64,000 bases of DNA from a virus: positions 1 to 64,000 of the IMG/VR virus record IMGVR_UViG_3300020442_000007; one strand, written 5' to 3'. The position numbers and the translations under genes are program-made. Under the pieces are notes generated by a model. It saw nothing but the letters and a program-made list of their open reading frames with translations. It did not search any database and was not told the DNA's origin. The stretch's first letter is position 1. Each line of letters begins with the position of its first letter. Below are positions 42,083 to 50,334 of the stretch, piece after piece.

Positions 42083-44752
42083 ATGAGTTATGTAGATGCA
42101 ATTTTTGATCGTGATGCTGACATTATTAGAGCAGTAGAACGCAGAGACGGCAAAAGAAAATTCACAGAGTATCCTATCAAGTATACATTTTACTATGAAG
42201 ATCCTAGAGGAAAATACAAGAGTGTTTATGGTGATCCTCTTACTAGAGTTGTTTGTAAAACAACAAAAGACTTTAGGAAAGAAGTTGCCATAAACAATTC
42301 TAAAAAATTATTTGAAAGTGATATCAATCCTATCTTCCAATGTTTGAGTGAAAACTATCTCAATCAAGATGCACCTAAACTAAACATTGCGTTTTTCGAT
42401 ATTGAGACTGACTTTGATCCAGAGCGTGGCTTTGCTGATCCAAGTGATCCGTTCATGCCAGTGACATCTATAAGTGTATATCTACAATGGATGGAAACAA
42501 TGGTATGTTTAGCAGTCCCTCCTAAAACACTCACTATAGAGCAAGCTAAAGTAGAACTTGAAGGCATTGAAAATGTAATGTTGTTTGAAAAAGAAAGTGA
42601 AATGATTGATACTTTCTTAACACTTATTGAAGATGCAGATATACTATCGGGTTGGAACAGTGAAGGTTATGATATTCCATATCTCATAAACAGAACAAGT
42701 CGTGTACTTTCTAAGGATGATACAAGACGTTTTTGTTTATGGCAACAACTTCCAAAGAAACGTGAATTTGAAAAATATGGAAAAACAGCTGAAACCTATG
42801 ACCTAGTAGGCAGAGTGCATTTAGATAGTTTAAACTTATATCGTAAATACACATATGAAGAAAGACACAGTTACAGACTTGATGCAATCGGAGAAGTTGA
42901 AATTGGCGAAACTAAAGTTCCTTATGAAGGCACTTTGGATCAATTGTACAACAATGACTTTAGAAAGTTCATTGAATACAACATACAAGATACCGCACTA
43001 TTGGACAAGCTGGACAAAAAGCTAAGATTTATTGATCTTAGCAATGAACTTGCACATGCAAATACTGTTTTGCTACAGACCACTATGGGTGCAGTTGCAG
43101 TTACAGAACAAGCGATTGTTAACGAAGCACATCACAGAGGACTTCAAGTTCCAAACAGAAAAAAACGTGACGACGAAAGTACAGCCGCGGCAGGTGCTTA
43201 TGTTGCATTTCCTAAAAAAGGTTTACACAAATGGATTGGCTCTATGGACTTAAACAGTCTATATCCAAGTGTAATTCGTGCATTGAATATGGCTCCAGAA
43301 ACTATTGTAGGACAAATCCGTCCTGATATAAGTGATGCTCGAGTACACGAAGATATAAATTTGAAAAAGAAGTCATTTGCTGGTAGCTGGGAAGGACGTT
43401 TCAGCACAGAAGAATATGAAGCAGTAATGGACAAACGTAAAGATGTTGCACTTACAATTGACTTTGAAAATGGGCAAACAGAAGTACTGAGCGGTGCAGA
43501 GATTAACAAACTTATTTTTGATAGTAATAATCCTTGGATGCTTTCATCTAATGGTACTATTTTTACAACAGAATTTGAAGGTGTGATTCCAGGTATTCTA
43601 AAACGTTGGTATGCTGAAAGAAAAGAATTACAAGCACAACTAAAAAAAGCAAAAGACGCAGGCAATGCTATAGAAACTGAATACTGGGATAAAAGGCAAC
43701 TTGTTAAAAAGATTAACCTAAATAGTTTGTATGGTGCTATCCTAAATCCAGGTTGCAGATTCTTTGATAAACGTATAGGACAATCTACAACACTCTCAGG
43801 TAGAACTATTGTAAAACACATGAGTGCAGAAGTAAACAAAGTAATTACAGGTACTTATGATCACACAGGTGAAGCAGTTATATATGGTGATACAGATTCT
43901 GTATATTTTAGTGCCTTTCCAACTCTTAAGAAAGACATAGAGTCTGGTACTATTCCTTGGTCGAAGGAAAATGTAATTACACTTTATGATCAAGTAGCGG
44001 AAGCGGCTAACGATACATTTGAAGACTTTATGTATGATGCATTTCATTGTCCAAAAAGTAGAGCTGAAGTAATTGCGGCAGGTAGAGAAATTGTTGCAGA
44101 AAGCGGATTGTACATTACTAAAAAACGTTATGCGGCACTAGTGTATGACGTAGAAGGTTTTAGAAGTGACGTAGACGGCAAGCCAGGTAAAGTAAAAGCA
44201 ATGGGCTTAGACTTGCGTAGATCAGATACGCCTGTGTTCATGCAAGAATTCTTAAGTGAAATATTAATGATGGTGTTACAAGAAAAACCACAAGAAGATG
44301 TATTACAACGTATTACACAGTTTAGAAAAGAATTTAGTGAACGTCCTGGATGGGAGAAAGGTTCGCCTAAACGTGCAAACAAGATTGGACACTATCAACG
44401 TCTTGAAGAAAAACAAGGCAAAGCAAATATGCCCGGACACGTTCGAGCAAGTATAAATTGGAATACATTGAAACGTATGAATGGTGACAAGTATTCGCAA
44501 GAGATTGTGGATGGTATGAAGGTTATTGTTTGTAAGCTAAAACAAAATCCATTAGGTTATACTTCAGTGGCGTACCCAACAGACGAGTTGCACATTCCAG
44601 AATGGTTTAAAGAACTTCCGTTTGATGATGCGGCAATGGCAGAAACAATTATTGATAATAAACTTGGAAATTTAATAGGTGTTCTTAATTACCCACTTGA
44701 AGATACAAAACAACATAATACTTTTAACAGCTTGTTTGATTTTGGAGGATAA
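42083..44752 (+). CDS. 43: Family B DNA polymerase (T4 gp43-like)
   Basis: An 889-residue replicative polymerase. Exo I FFDIET has Asp106 and Glu108; exo II is near WNSEGYDIPYL; motif A is DLNSLYPSVIRALNM (~391-405); motif B is KKINLNSLYGAILNPGC (~540-556); motif C is IYGDTDSVYFS with Asp603 and Asp605. So both proofreading and synthesis should work. The C-terminal end, NTFNSLFDFGG, is like the clamp-binding tail of T4 gp43. It acts with gp44 (14831) and gp45 (47357). Length is near T4's 898. Single ORF, no intein or intron. Confidence 0.97.
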   Translation: MSYVDAIFDRDADIIRAVERRDGKRKFTEYPIKYTFYYEDPRGKYKSVYGDPLTRVVCKTTKDFRKEVAINNSKKLFESDINPIFQCLSENYLNQDAPKLNIAFFDIETDFDPERGFADPSDPFMPVTSISVYLQWMETMVCLAVPPKTLTIEQAKVELEGIENVMLFEKESEMIDTFLTLIEDADILSGWNSEGYDIPYLINRTSRVLSKDDTRRFCLWQQLPKKREFEKYGKTAETYDLVGRVHLDSLNLYRKYTYEERHSYRLDAIGEVEIGETKVPYEGTLDQLYNNDFRKFIEYNIQDTALLDKLDKKLRFIDLSNELAHANTVLLQTTMGAVAVTEQAIVNEAHHRGLQVPNRKKRDDESTAAAGAYVAFPKKGLHKWIGSMDLNSLYPSVIRALNMAPETIVGQIRPDISDARVHEDINLKKKSFAGSWEGRFSTEEYEAVMDKRKDVALTIDFENGQTEVLSGAEINKLIFDSNNPWMLSSNGTIFTTEFEGVIPGILKRWYAERKELQAQLKKAKDAGNAIETEYWDKRQLVKKINLNSLYGAILNPGCRFFDKRIGQSTTLSGRTIVKHMSAEVNKVITGTYDHTGEAVIYGDTDSVYFSAFPTLKKDIESGTIPWSKENVITLYDQVAEAANDTFEDFMYDAFHCPKSRAEVIAAGREIVAESGLYITKKRYAALVYDVEGFRSDVDGKPGKVKAMGLDLRRSDTPVFMQEFLSEILMMVLQEKPQEDVLQRITQFRKEFSERPGWEKGSPKRANKIGHYQRLEEKQGKANMPGHVRASINWNTLKRMNGDKYSQEIVDGMKVIVCKLKQNPLGYTSVAYPTDELHIPEWFKELPFDDAAMAETIIDNKLGNLIGVLNYPLEDTKQHNTFNSLFDFGG

Positions 44753-45160
44753 ATGCAGAAAAAAAATATAAAAAGCAAATTACATTGGACTACTGAAGTA
44801 AGTGAAAAAGGTTTACTTGCAGTGATTGGTGCTCTTACAATGGTAGCCGCTGGCTTAGATATATACGAAATGGTGGTTGTAGAAATGAAAATTGAATTAG
44901 CTGATTTATTTTTACTATTCATTTATGCAGAAATAGTTGGCATGGTGGGTGCTTTTTATGCAAGTAACAGAATACCTGTAACATTACCTATTGTTATTGC
45001 AATAACTGCCTTATGTAGACTAATTGTTTTGAATAGTAAAGATGCTGATCCTTGGTTACTTGTAGCAGAAGCGACTGCAATACTTGTATTAGCTGGTGCG
45101 GCATATTTAATGAGCATGAAGGATAAATTAAGTCTAGAAAAAGAAAGATTACGTAAATGA
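44753..45160 (+). CDS. psiE: PsiE-like membrane protein
   Basis: A 135-residue protein with four hydrophobic segments: ~18-36 (LLAVIGALTMVAAGLDIYE), ~46-66 (LADLFLLFIYAEIVGMVGAF), ~74-90 (LPIVIAITALCRLIVL) and ~98-117 (LLVAEATAILVLAGAAYLM). Length and the ..YAEIVGMV.. and ITALCRLI segments match PsiE (phosphate-starvation-inducible E, 136 aa in E. coli), whose molecular job is unknown. It begins right after the gp43 stop and overlaps the next gene by 4 nt. A phosphate link with phoH is tempting but unproved. Confidence 0.65.
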   Translation: MQKKNIKSKLHWTTEVSEKGLLAVIGALTMVAAGLDIYEMVVVEMKIELADLFLLFIYAEIVGMVGAFYASNRIPVTLPIVIAITALCRLIVLNSKDADPWLLVAEATAILVLAGAAYLMSMKDKLSLEKERLRK

Positions 45161-45498
45161 AACTACATATAAATGATATAGGCGGCGAAATTGCAAAAGA
45201 AGATGAAAGATATGTTGTAAAAGATAACACAACACTTAAAAATCTAATACTCAGTAGCACAGATTTGAAAGCAATGAAATGTACGACTGGTCATGCACAT
45301 GTAGGACAAGAAGAAATCTATAATTTTGTTAAAGGTTCGGGCAGAATGGAAATGATTGATCTCAACGGTTCTAAATATGATATTCCTTTTAAAGAAGGTG
45401 ACGTAATTTTAATTCCAGATGGCTGGTTTCATCGTGTACATGCAGGACCTTTCGGTACTTACTTTGTATGTATATTTGATGGTAAAAGGAAATATTAA
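45157..45498 (+). CDS. Cupin-fold protein (sugar-nucleotide cassette)
   Basis: A 113-residue single cupin. TGHAHVGQEEIYNFVKGSGRM (two short blocks, ~44-65) is cupin motif 1 with G-H-x-H-x4-E metal ligands, and GDVILIPDGWFHRVHAG (~87-103) is motif 2 with its His. Small cupins of this form are sugar epimerases/isomerases or glucose-6-phosphate isomerase-like. It leads four overlapping genes for sugar metabolism, so a role on a sugar or sugar nucleotide is likely. The metal and substrate are unknown. Confidence 0.7.
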   Translation: MKLHINDIGGEIAKEDERYVVKDNTTLKNLILSSTDLKAMKCTTGHAHVGQEEIYNFVKGSGRMEMIDLNGSKYDIPFKEGDVILIPDGWFHRVHAGPFGTYFVCIFDGKRKY

Positions 45499-45902
45499 TG
45501 AAAGTAGGATTTACTTGTTCAACTTTTGACTTACTACATGCTGGTCATGTTATAATGCTTCGTGAAGCAAAAGAACAATGTGATTATCTTATTTGCGGAT
45601 TACAAATTGATCCAAGTATAGATAGAGCAGACAAGAACGCACCTATTCAAACTGTAGTTGAAAGATACACGCAATTAAAAGGTGTAGAGTATGTAGATGA
45701 GATTATTCCGTATGGAACAGAAGCTGATCTTGAAGATATATTAAGTATGTACCCAATTGATATAAGAATATTAGGTGAAGAATATAGAGATAAAGATTTT
45801 ACAGGTAAAGATATCTGTAGGAAAAGAGATATAAAATTACATTTTAACAAAAGAGACCATAGATTTAGCTCTAGCGATTTAAGGAGAAGGGTTTGTGAAT
45901 AA
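45498..45902 (+). CDS. Glycerol-3-phosphate cytidylyltransferase-like nucleotidyltransferase
   Basis: A 134-residue protein. GFTCSTFDLLHAGHVIMLRE (residues 4-23) contains H14-A-G-H17, the HxGH catalytic motif, and HRFSSSDLRRRV (~122-133) contains the SSSxLR motif that binds triphosphate. TagD, HldE and related enzymes use this fold to join CTP or ATP to a sugar or polyol phosphate. Shares 1 nt with the cupin stop and overlaps the HAD gene by 8. It would make an activated sugar or alditol in the cassette. Confidence 0.85.
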   Translation: MKVGFTCSTFDLLHAGHVIMLREAKEQCDYLICGLQIDPSIDRADKNAPIQTVVERYTQLKGVEYVDEIIPYGTEADLEDILSMYPIDIRILGEEYRDKDFTGKDICRKRDIKLHFNKRDHRFSSSDLRRRVCE

Positions 45903-46611
45903 ACAAAATAAATTTATATTTGATGTAGACGGAACATTAACTCCAAGTAGATGTCAAATAGATATGGACTTTGCAGTATACTTTACAGATTTTTGTACAG
46001 ATAATCATGTATATCTAGTAACAGGTAGTGACAGAGAAAAAACTTTAGAACAGGTAGGTGAGGAGATATACAGTCTTGCAAAAAGGGTATATAATTGTTC
46101 AGGAAGTGATGTTTGGGAAGGTGAAAAAAATGTTTACACAAGCGATTGGAAACTACCAGAGCAGGCTAGAGAATGGTTGACAAAAGAATTAAAATCTAGT
46201 TCATTTCCATTAAGAACAGGTATACATATTGAGGATAGACCAGGAATGGTTAACTTCAGTATAGTTGGTCGTAATGCAACAATGGGTGAACGAAAGCTAT
46301 ACGTAAGATATGATACTGCAAACGAAGAAAGAGTAAAAATTGCAAAAGAATTTAAAAAACGGTTTCCTGATATTGAAGCAGTAGTCGGCGGTGAAACCGG
46401 CATAGACATATTTCCAGTAGGCAAAGATAAAGCTCAAATCGTAGAGGACTTTAATAAAAAAGATAAATTATATTTTTTCGGTGATAGAATGGATAAGGAC
46501 GGTAATGACTATTCCTTATCTAAAAAAGTACACTATGCTAGATCAGTTACTGGTTGGCAACAAACTAAAGAAACATTATGCTATCTACAAGAGGCGGGAA
46601 TAGCCGCATGA
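45895..46611 (+). CDS. HAD-superfamily phosphomannomutase-like protein (eukaryotic PMM type)
   Basis: A 238-residue protein started by GTG. FIFDVDGTLTPSRCQID (residues 7-23) has the HAD Asp10-x-Asp12 and the LTPS of the eukaryotic-type phosphomannomutases. RPGMVNFSIVGRNA (~117-130), GGETGIDIFPVGKDKAQI (~172-189; PMM usual SFDVFPxGWDK) and FFGDRMDKDGNDYSL (~202-216; FFGDxxxxGGNDxE) complete that family. It probably converts mannose- or another hexose-6-phosphate to the 1-phosphate. Most bacteria use an unrelated ManB, so this type is unusual for a phage. Overlaps both neighbours. Confidence 0.8.
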   Translation: MNKQNKFIFDVDGTLTPSRCQIDMDFAVYFTDFCTDNHVYLVTGSDREKTLEQVGEEIYSLAKRVYNCSGSDVWEGEKNVYTSDWKLPEQAREWLTKELKSSSFPLRTGIHIEDRPGMVNFSIVGRNATMGERKLYVRYDTANEERVKIAKEFKKRFPDIEAVVGGETGIDIFPVGKDKAQIVEDFNKKDKLYFFGDRMDKDGNDYSLSKKVHYARSVTGWQQTKETLCYLQEAGIAA

Positions 46612-47333
46612 AAATATTAATCACAGGTCATGAAGGCTTTATTGGTAAAGTTCTTTTTGACAGACTGTGGCACAAAGGTCATGAACTAATAGGTTTAGAT
46701 ATAAAAAAAGGAGATGATATTACTAAGTGTTCCTTAGAATTTACAGATCTAGATTTAATTATACATTTAGCTGGTAAAAGTGGAGTAAGAGAAAGTTTAA
46801 ATAATCCTGGCGATTATTGGACAACAAACGTTGAAGGCACAAGAAGAATATTTGAAAGATTTAAAAAAGTAAAAATATTGTATGCAAGTTCCAGTAGTGC
46901 ATACGAGCCTACACTTAATCCGTATGCGGCTTCAAAATTTATAATGGAACAAATTGCACCACCTAATAGTTTAGGTATGAGATTTCATACTGTTTATTCA
47001 GACACCCCTAGAAAAGGAATGTTCTTAGACAAATTATTGAAAAATAAATTAGAATATGTAACTAATCACAAAAGAGATTTTATACATATAGAAGACTTGT
47101 GTGATGCTATTGAATTATTATTTGGTAAAGATTTAAACGGAATAATAGATATTGGGACAGGAATAAGTGTTAAAGTCCAAGATCTTGCACCTAATGTTCC
47201 TATCCGTCTAAATACTAAAAATGAAAGGTTATATACACAGGCAAACATACAAACATTACGGAATTTGGGCTTTAAACCTAAATACAACATAGAAAAGTTC
47301 TTGACAAACAAGAATTTAGGCACTATAATATAA
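46608..47333 (+). CDS. NAD-dependent sugar epimerase/dehydratase (extended SDR)
   Basis: A 241-residue protein; I use the ATG at 46608, which overlaps the previous stop and begins directly with the dinucleotide fold. MKILITGHEGFIGKVLFD has G7-x2-G10-x2-G13. LIIHLAGKSGVRESLNNPGDY (two short blocks, ~49-69), SSSSAYEP, and NPYAASKFIMEQI with Tyr106/Lys110 are standard for UDP-glucose 4-epimerase/dTDP-glucose dehydratase relatives. It is shorter than GalE (~330) in the substrate domain. It ends the cassette; the next gene, gp45, has a promoter inside its 3' end. Substrate unknown. Confidence 0.85.
   Translation: MKILITGHEGFIGKVLFDRLWHKGHELIGLDIKKGDDITKCSLEFTDLDLIIHLAGKSGVRESLNNPGDYWTTNVEGTRRIFERFKKVKILYASSSSAYEPTLNPYAASKFIMEQIAPPNSLGMRFHTVYSDTPRKGMFLDKLLKNKLEYVTNHKRDFIHIEDLCDAIELLFGKDLNGIIDIGTGISVKVQDLAPNVPIRLNTKNERLYTQANIQTLRNLGFKPKYNIEKFLTNKNLGTII
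47301..47329 (+). promoter_or_regulatory. Sigma70-type promoter TTGACA-17-TATAAT
   Basis: TTGACA (47301-47306), 17-nt spacer, TATAAT (47324-47329). Both perfect. It lies in the end of the epimerase gene and 28 nt before the gp45 start at 47357, with GGAGAAA between. Confidence 0.85.
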
Positions 47334-47356
47334 ACAATACAAATGGAGAAATAGGC

Positions 47357-48100
47357 ATGAAAGACATTTTACAAGACATAGTATCGCATACACATTCTTT
47401 AGGTTTCCTTAACCTAGTTAAAGTTTCCGCTGACAATGATAATACAACTATAGATTCAATGGCAGAAGACAGATCAGTGATACTATCATCGCAAACACAT
47501 AATAAAGTATCTGAATTTGATGGAACTTTTGGTATGCCTAACTTAGATAAGTTAGCATTACATTTAAAGAATCCTGAATATCAAAAAGATGCAAAACTAG
47601 AAGTAGTAAAAGCTGATAGAAACGGCGAAGAAATTCCTACACATATTCACTTTGAAAATGCTACTGGTGATTTCCAAAATGATTATCGTTTTATGAACAA
47701 ACAAATCATTGAAGAAAAATTAAAAACAGTAAAGTTTAAAGGTGCTCAATGGAATGTATCATTCAAACCAACTATTGCCGCAATAAACAGAATGAAATTA
47801 CAAAGTGCAGCACACTCTGAAGAACCAACTTTCAATGTAAAAACTGAAGACACAGGTGGGGCTACAGACTTAATTTTTAGCTTTGGCGATTCTGCTACAC
47901 ATGCTGGAAGTTTTGTATTCCAGAATGCAGTAGAAGGTAAATTAAGTCATACTTGGAGTTGGCCTGTTGCACAAGTTCAATCAATCCTTAATCTGGATGG
48001 AGAATTAACTATGAGCATAAGCGACCAAGGAGCAATGCAAATTAGTGTTGATAGTGGTATGGCAAAATACGACTATATTCTACCAGCTCAGAGTAAATAA
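47357..48100 (+). CDS. 45: DNA polymerase sliding clamp (T4 gp45-like)
   Basis: A 247-residue protein. SEFDGTFGMPNLDKLALHL (~54-72), a helix-strand edge, and the C-terminal YDYILPAQ match the conserved parts of gp45 clamps in marine T4-like phages. It forms a trimeric ring that ties gp43 to DNA and, in T4, is also the mobile activator of late transcription with gp33/gp55. The late promoters of this window fit that second role. It has its own strong promoter and ends overlapping dpdA by 1 nt. Confidence 0.8.
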   Translation: MKDILQDIVSHTHSLGFLNLVKVSADNDNTTIDSMAEDRSVILSSQTHNKVSEFDGTFGMPNLDKLALHLKNPEYQKDAKLEVVKADRNGEEIPTHIHFENATGDFQNDYRFMNKQIIEEKLKTVKFKGAQWNVSFKPTIAAINRMKLQSAAHSEEPTFNVKTEDTGGATDLIFSFGDSATHAGSFVFQNAVEGKLSHTWSWPVAQVQSILNLDGELTMSISDQGAMQISVDSGMAKYDYILPAQSK

Positions 48101-49626
48101 TGAACTGTGATCTAACTTCCACACAAAAAGATTATGCACACTTTTTGCCTGCCTTAAGTGGATTTTATGCTACTTACATAGGAAAACAAAGGTTTGACAA
48201 TTATGTTGAACCTTCACGTATTCCTTATGCTAACGGCATGGAATCTATGAATTGGTTAAACAAAAAAGATGGATTGTTTAATTATCATTGGACTTTATAT
48301 AGTGCTGGACATGCCGAGCTTGATATAAGCAAAGATGCACCTAAAGAAGATATGGTGCGTAACAGAGACAGGCAGAACAGTTGGTTGTTAGGTGATTCAG
48401 GTGGTTTCCAGATTGGTAAAGGTGTATGGGAAGGTGATTGGAAAGATCCTAACTGCCCTAAAGCAAAAAAGAAACGTGAACAAGTCCTTGCCTGGATGGA
48501 TGCATACATGGATTATGGTATGATACTTGATATTCCTGCTTGGGTGTCTAGATCACCTGCAGGTGCTAAAGCAACAGGTATTGATAATTATCAAGATGCT
48601 GTAAATGCAACAAGAATTAACAATGACTATTTTATGAAAAATAGAAATGGTAATTGTAAATTTTTAAATGTGTTACAAGGTGAAAATCATGCTGATGCAG
48701 AAGATTGGTATCAGCAAATGAAAGATTTTTGTGATCCTAAAAAATATTCAAATCATTTTAATGGTTGGTCAATGGGTGGACAAAATATGTGTGATGTTCA
48801 TCTAGTATTAAAAAGATTAGTGTCTTTACGTTTCGATGGACTCTTAGAAAAAGGCGTACATGATGTTATGCACTTTTTAGGCACAAGTAAACTAGAATGG
48901 GCTACATTACTTACTGACATACAAAGAGCAGTTCGTAAGTATCATAATGAAAACTTTATGATTACTTTTGATTGTGCAAGTCCTTTTTTAGCAACCGCAA
49001 ACGGCCAAGTTTATTGTGAACTAGAAACACAGGATAGATCAAAATGGGTGTATAGAATGGTTCCAAGCATAGACGACAAAGCCTTGGCAAAAGACACTAC
49101 ACCTTTTGGACAAGCATTTGTAAGAGAAGGCAAACATTCTAGTTTCAAAGATTCGCCACTTACAAAAAACTTAATGGCAAAAGATATTTGTGTATATGGT
49201 CCAGGAGATTTAAACAAAATAGGCAAAGAAGGAAAAACTAGCTGGGATAGTTTTAGTTATGCTATTCAAATGGGTCATAATGTATGGAGTCATATTGATG
49301 CAGTACAAGAAGCAAATAGACAGTATGATGCAGGCACTATTCCTAGTATGTTAGTACAAGAAAAATTTGACAGAGTGTTCTTTAGAGATATTGTAGAAGC
49401 AATCTTTATGACAGATAATAAAGATGAAGCAAATGCAATCATTGAAGAATTTAGTAAATTTTGGATGGAGATACCTGGTACAAGAGGTGCAGTTGGTAAG
49501 AAAACTGTAAATGCAGGTACTTACTTTGATTCATTGTTTGAAGTTGATAATACAAACGATACAACTACAGATATTGAAGAACTTGACGAAACTAAATTAG
49601 AGAGCCTTGTGGATGAGCAAAATTGA
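48100..49626 (+). CDS. dpdA: DpdA-like DNA guanine transglycosylase
   Basis: A 508-residue TGT-family protein. WLLGDSGGFQIGKGVWEGD has Asp99 in DSGGFQ, the base-binding motif of tRNA-guanine transglycosylases; FMITFDCASPFLATANG has Asp291 in FDC, the nucleophile position. GWSMGGQNMCDV corresponds to the GG(L)xxGE loop. The zinc site C-x-C-x2-C...H of tRNA TGTs is absent, as in phage DpdA enzymes that put 7-deazaguanine into DNA. folE and queE lie about 5 kb downstream, and a queD-like gene between, so it is more likely a DNA than a tRNA enzyme. The length and the extra C-terminal part (~from 400) are DpdA-like. Confidence 0.8.
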   Translation: MNCDLTSTQKDYAHFLPALSGFYATYIGKQRFDNYVEPSRIPYANGMESMNWLNKKDGLFNYHWTLYSAGHAELDISKDAPKEDMVRNRDRQNSWLLGDSGGFQIGKGVWEGDWKDPNCPKAKKKREQVLAWMDAYMDYGMILDIPAWVSRSPAGAKATGIDNYQDAVNATRINNDYFMKNRNGNCKFLNVLQGENHADAEDWYQQMKDFCDPKKYSNHFNGWSMGGQNMCDVHLVLKRLVSLRFDGLLEKGVHDVMHFLGTSKLEWATLLTDIQRAVRKYHNENFMITFDCASPFLATANGQVYCELETQDRSKWVYRMVPSIDDKALAKDTTPFGQAFVREGKHSSFKDSPLTKNLMAKDICVYGPGDLNKIGKEGKTSWDSFSYAIQMGHNVWSHIDAVQEANRQYDAGTIPSMLVQEKFDRVFFRDIVEAIFMTDNKDEANAIIEEFSKFWMEIPGTRGAVGKKTVNAGTYFDSLFEVDNTNDTTTDIEELDETKLESLVDEQN

Positions 49627-49810
49627 TAGTTTAAAAAATCATATAAAAGTTTTAGAAAATAAACATAGAGAACTTGACAAATACATAGAAAGTTGTTATA
49701 ATAACACTAACATTACAGATGAACTTAGGCGTATGAAAACATTAAAATTATGGTACAAAGACGAAATTCATAGACTTAATCAAAAGTTAGTGCATATGGT
49801 GTTAAAATGA
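49613..49810 (+). CDS. Small coiled-coil protein (DUF465-like)
   Basis: A 65-residue protein; ATG at 49613 is chosen over the in-frame TTG at 49607 as the ribosome site (GAGAGCC..) is weak for both. KIDSLKNHIKVLENKHRELD and ELRRMKTLKLWYKDEIHRL form two heptad helices joined by a Cys/Asn loop, as in the small YdcH/DUF465 family. Overlaps dpdA by 14 nt and the next gene by 4. The function is unknown. Confidence 0.6.
   Translation: MSKIDSLKNHIKVLENKHRELDKYIESCYNNTNITDELRRMKTLKLWYKDEIHRLNQKLVHMVLK
49674..49702 (+). promoter_or_regulatory. Sigma70-type promoter TTGACA-17-TATAAT (inside a gene)
   Basis: TTGACA (49674-49679), 17-nt spacer, TATAAT (49697-49702). Perfect hexamers although inside the coiled-coil gene. 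It would supply the gene at 49807 and the queD-like gene after it. Confidence 0.7.
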
Positions 49811-50325
49811 AAAGAGACTATCAAGATATATCGGCAGATGATGCAACATTTTTTACTGGTAAAGAAGTAGAAAAAACTCCTGCATTTGGCTTAAAAACTT
49901 TATTCGTAGTTGGTATACAAGATACAACTAAAATTCTAAATTGGTATCATACAGAAAACTGTGAGCATATCTTTTTTGGTGCTAATCATAGCTTTAGAGC
50001 TGACAATCATATTACATGGGATCAATGGGAAAATATGATACAAGAATTTTTGGATAAAGATATTTTATGTTCTCTTGATATTCCTCTATCAAATGCAGAA
50101 ACATTTAATGATAGTAGACTAGTAGAATATGATAATTTTATTCCACAAATACGTGTACCATTACCATATATTAGACTTTGGAATTATAATACAATGATTA
50201 AAATTGATGATAAAGGTTTTGATCAAAGTAATCCTGGTGTTTGGTGCCATAGTTTACATGATTTAATGGATAGAGAAAAATTTACAGATTGGGGCAAATA
50301 TAGCCTTGACAAAGTATTAGAGTGA
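49807..50325 (+). CDS. Unknown protein of the modification block
   Basis: A 172-residue acidic protein. ETFNDSRLVEYDNFIPQIRV followed by LPYIRLWNYNTMIKIDD and NPGVWCHSLHDLMD look like a compact alpha/beta fold, and TENCEHIFFGANHSF contains Cys and two His. FFTGKEVEKTPAFGLKTLFV at the start gives a strand. It is conserved-looking but I do not recognise it. It sits between dpdA and the queD-like gene; a nucleotide- or base-related role is only suggested by that place. Confidence 0.5.
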   Translation: MKRDYQDISADDATFFTGKEVEKTPAFGLKTLFVVGIQDTTKILNWYHTENCEHIFFGANHSFRADNHITWDQWENMIQEFLDKDILCSLDIPLSNAETFNDSRLVEYDNFIPQIRVPLPYIRLWNYNTMIKIDDKGFDQSNPGVWCHSLHDLMDREKFTDWGKYSLDKVLE

Positions 50326-50334
50326 GTGTAAAAT
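50306..50334 (+). promoter_or_regulatory. Possible sigma70 promoter TTGACA-17-TAAAAT
   Basis: TTGACA (50306-50311), 17-nt spacer, TAAAAT (50329-50334). The -10 box includes the first two bases of the ATG at 50333, so RNA from it could not carry that start and would serve genes from 50837 on. Confidence 0.4.
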
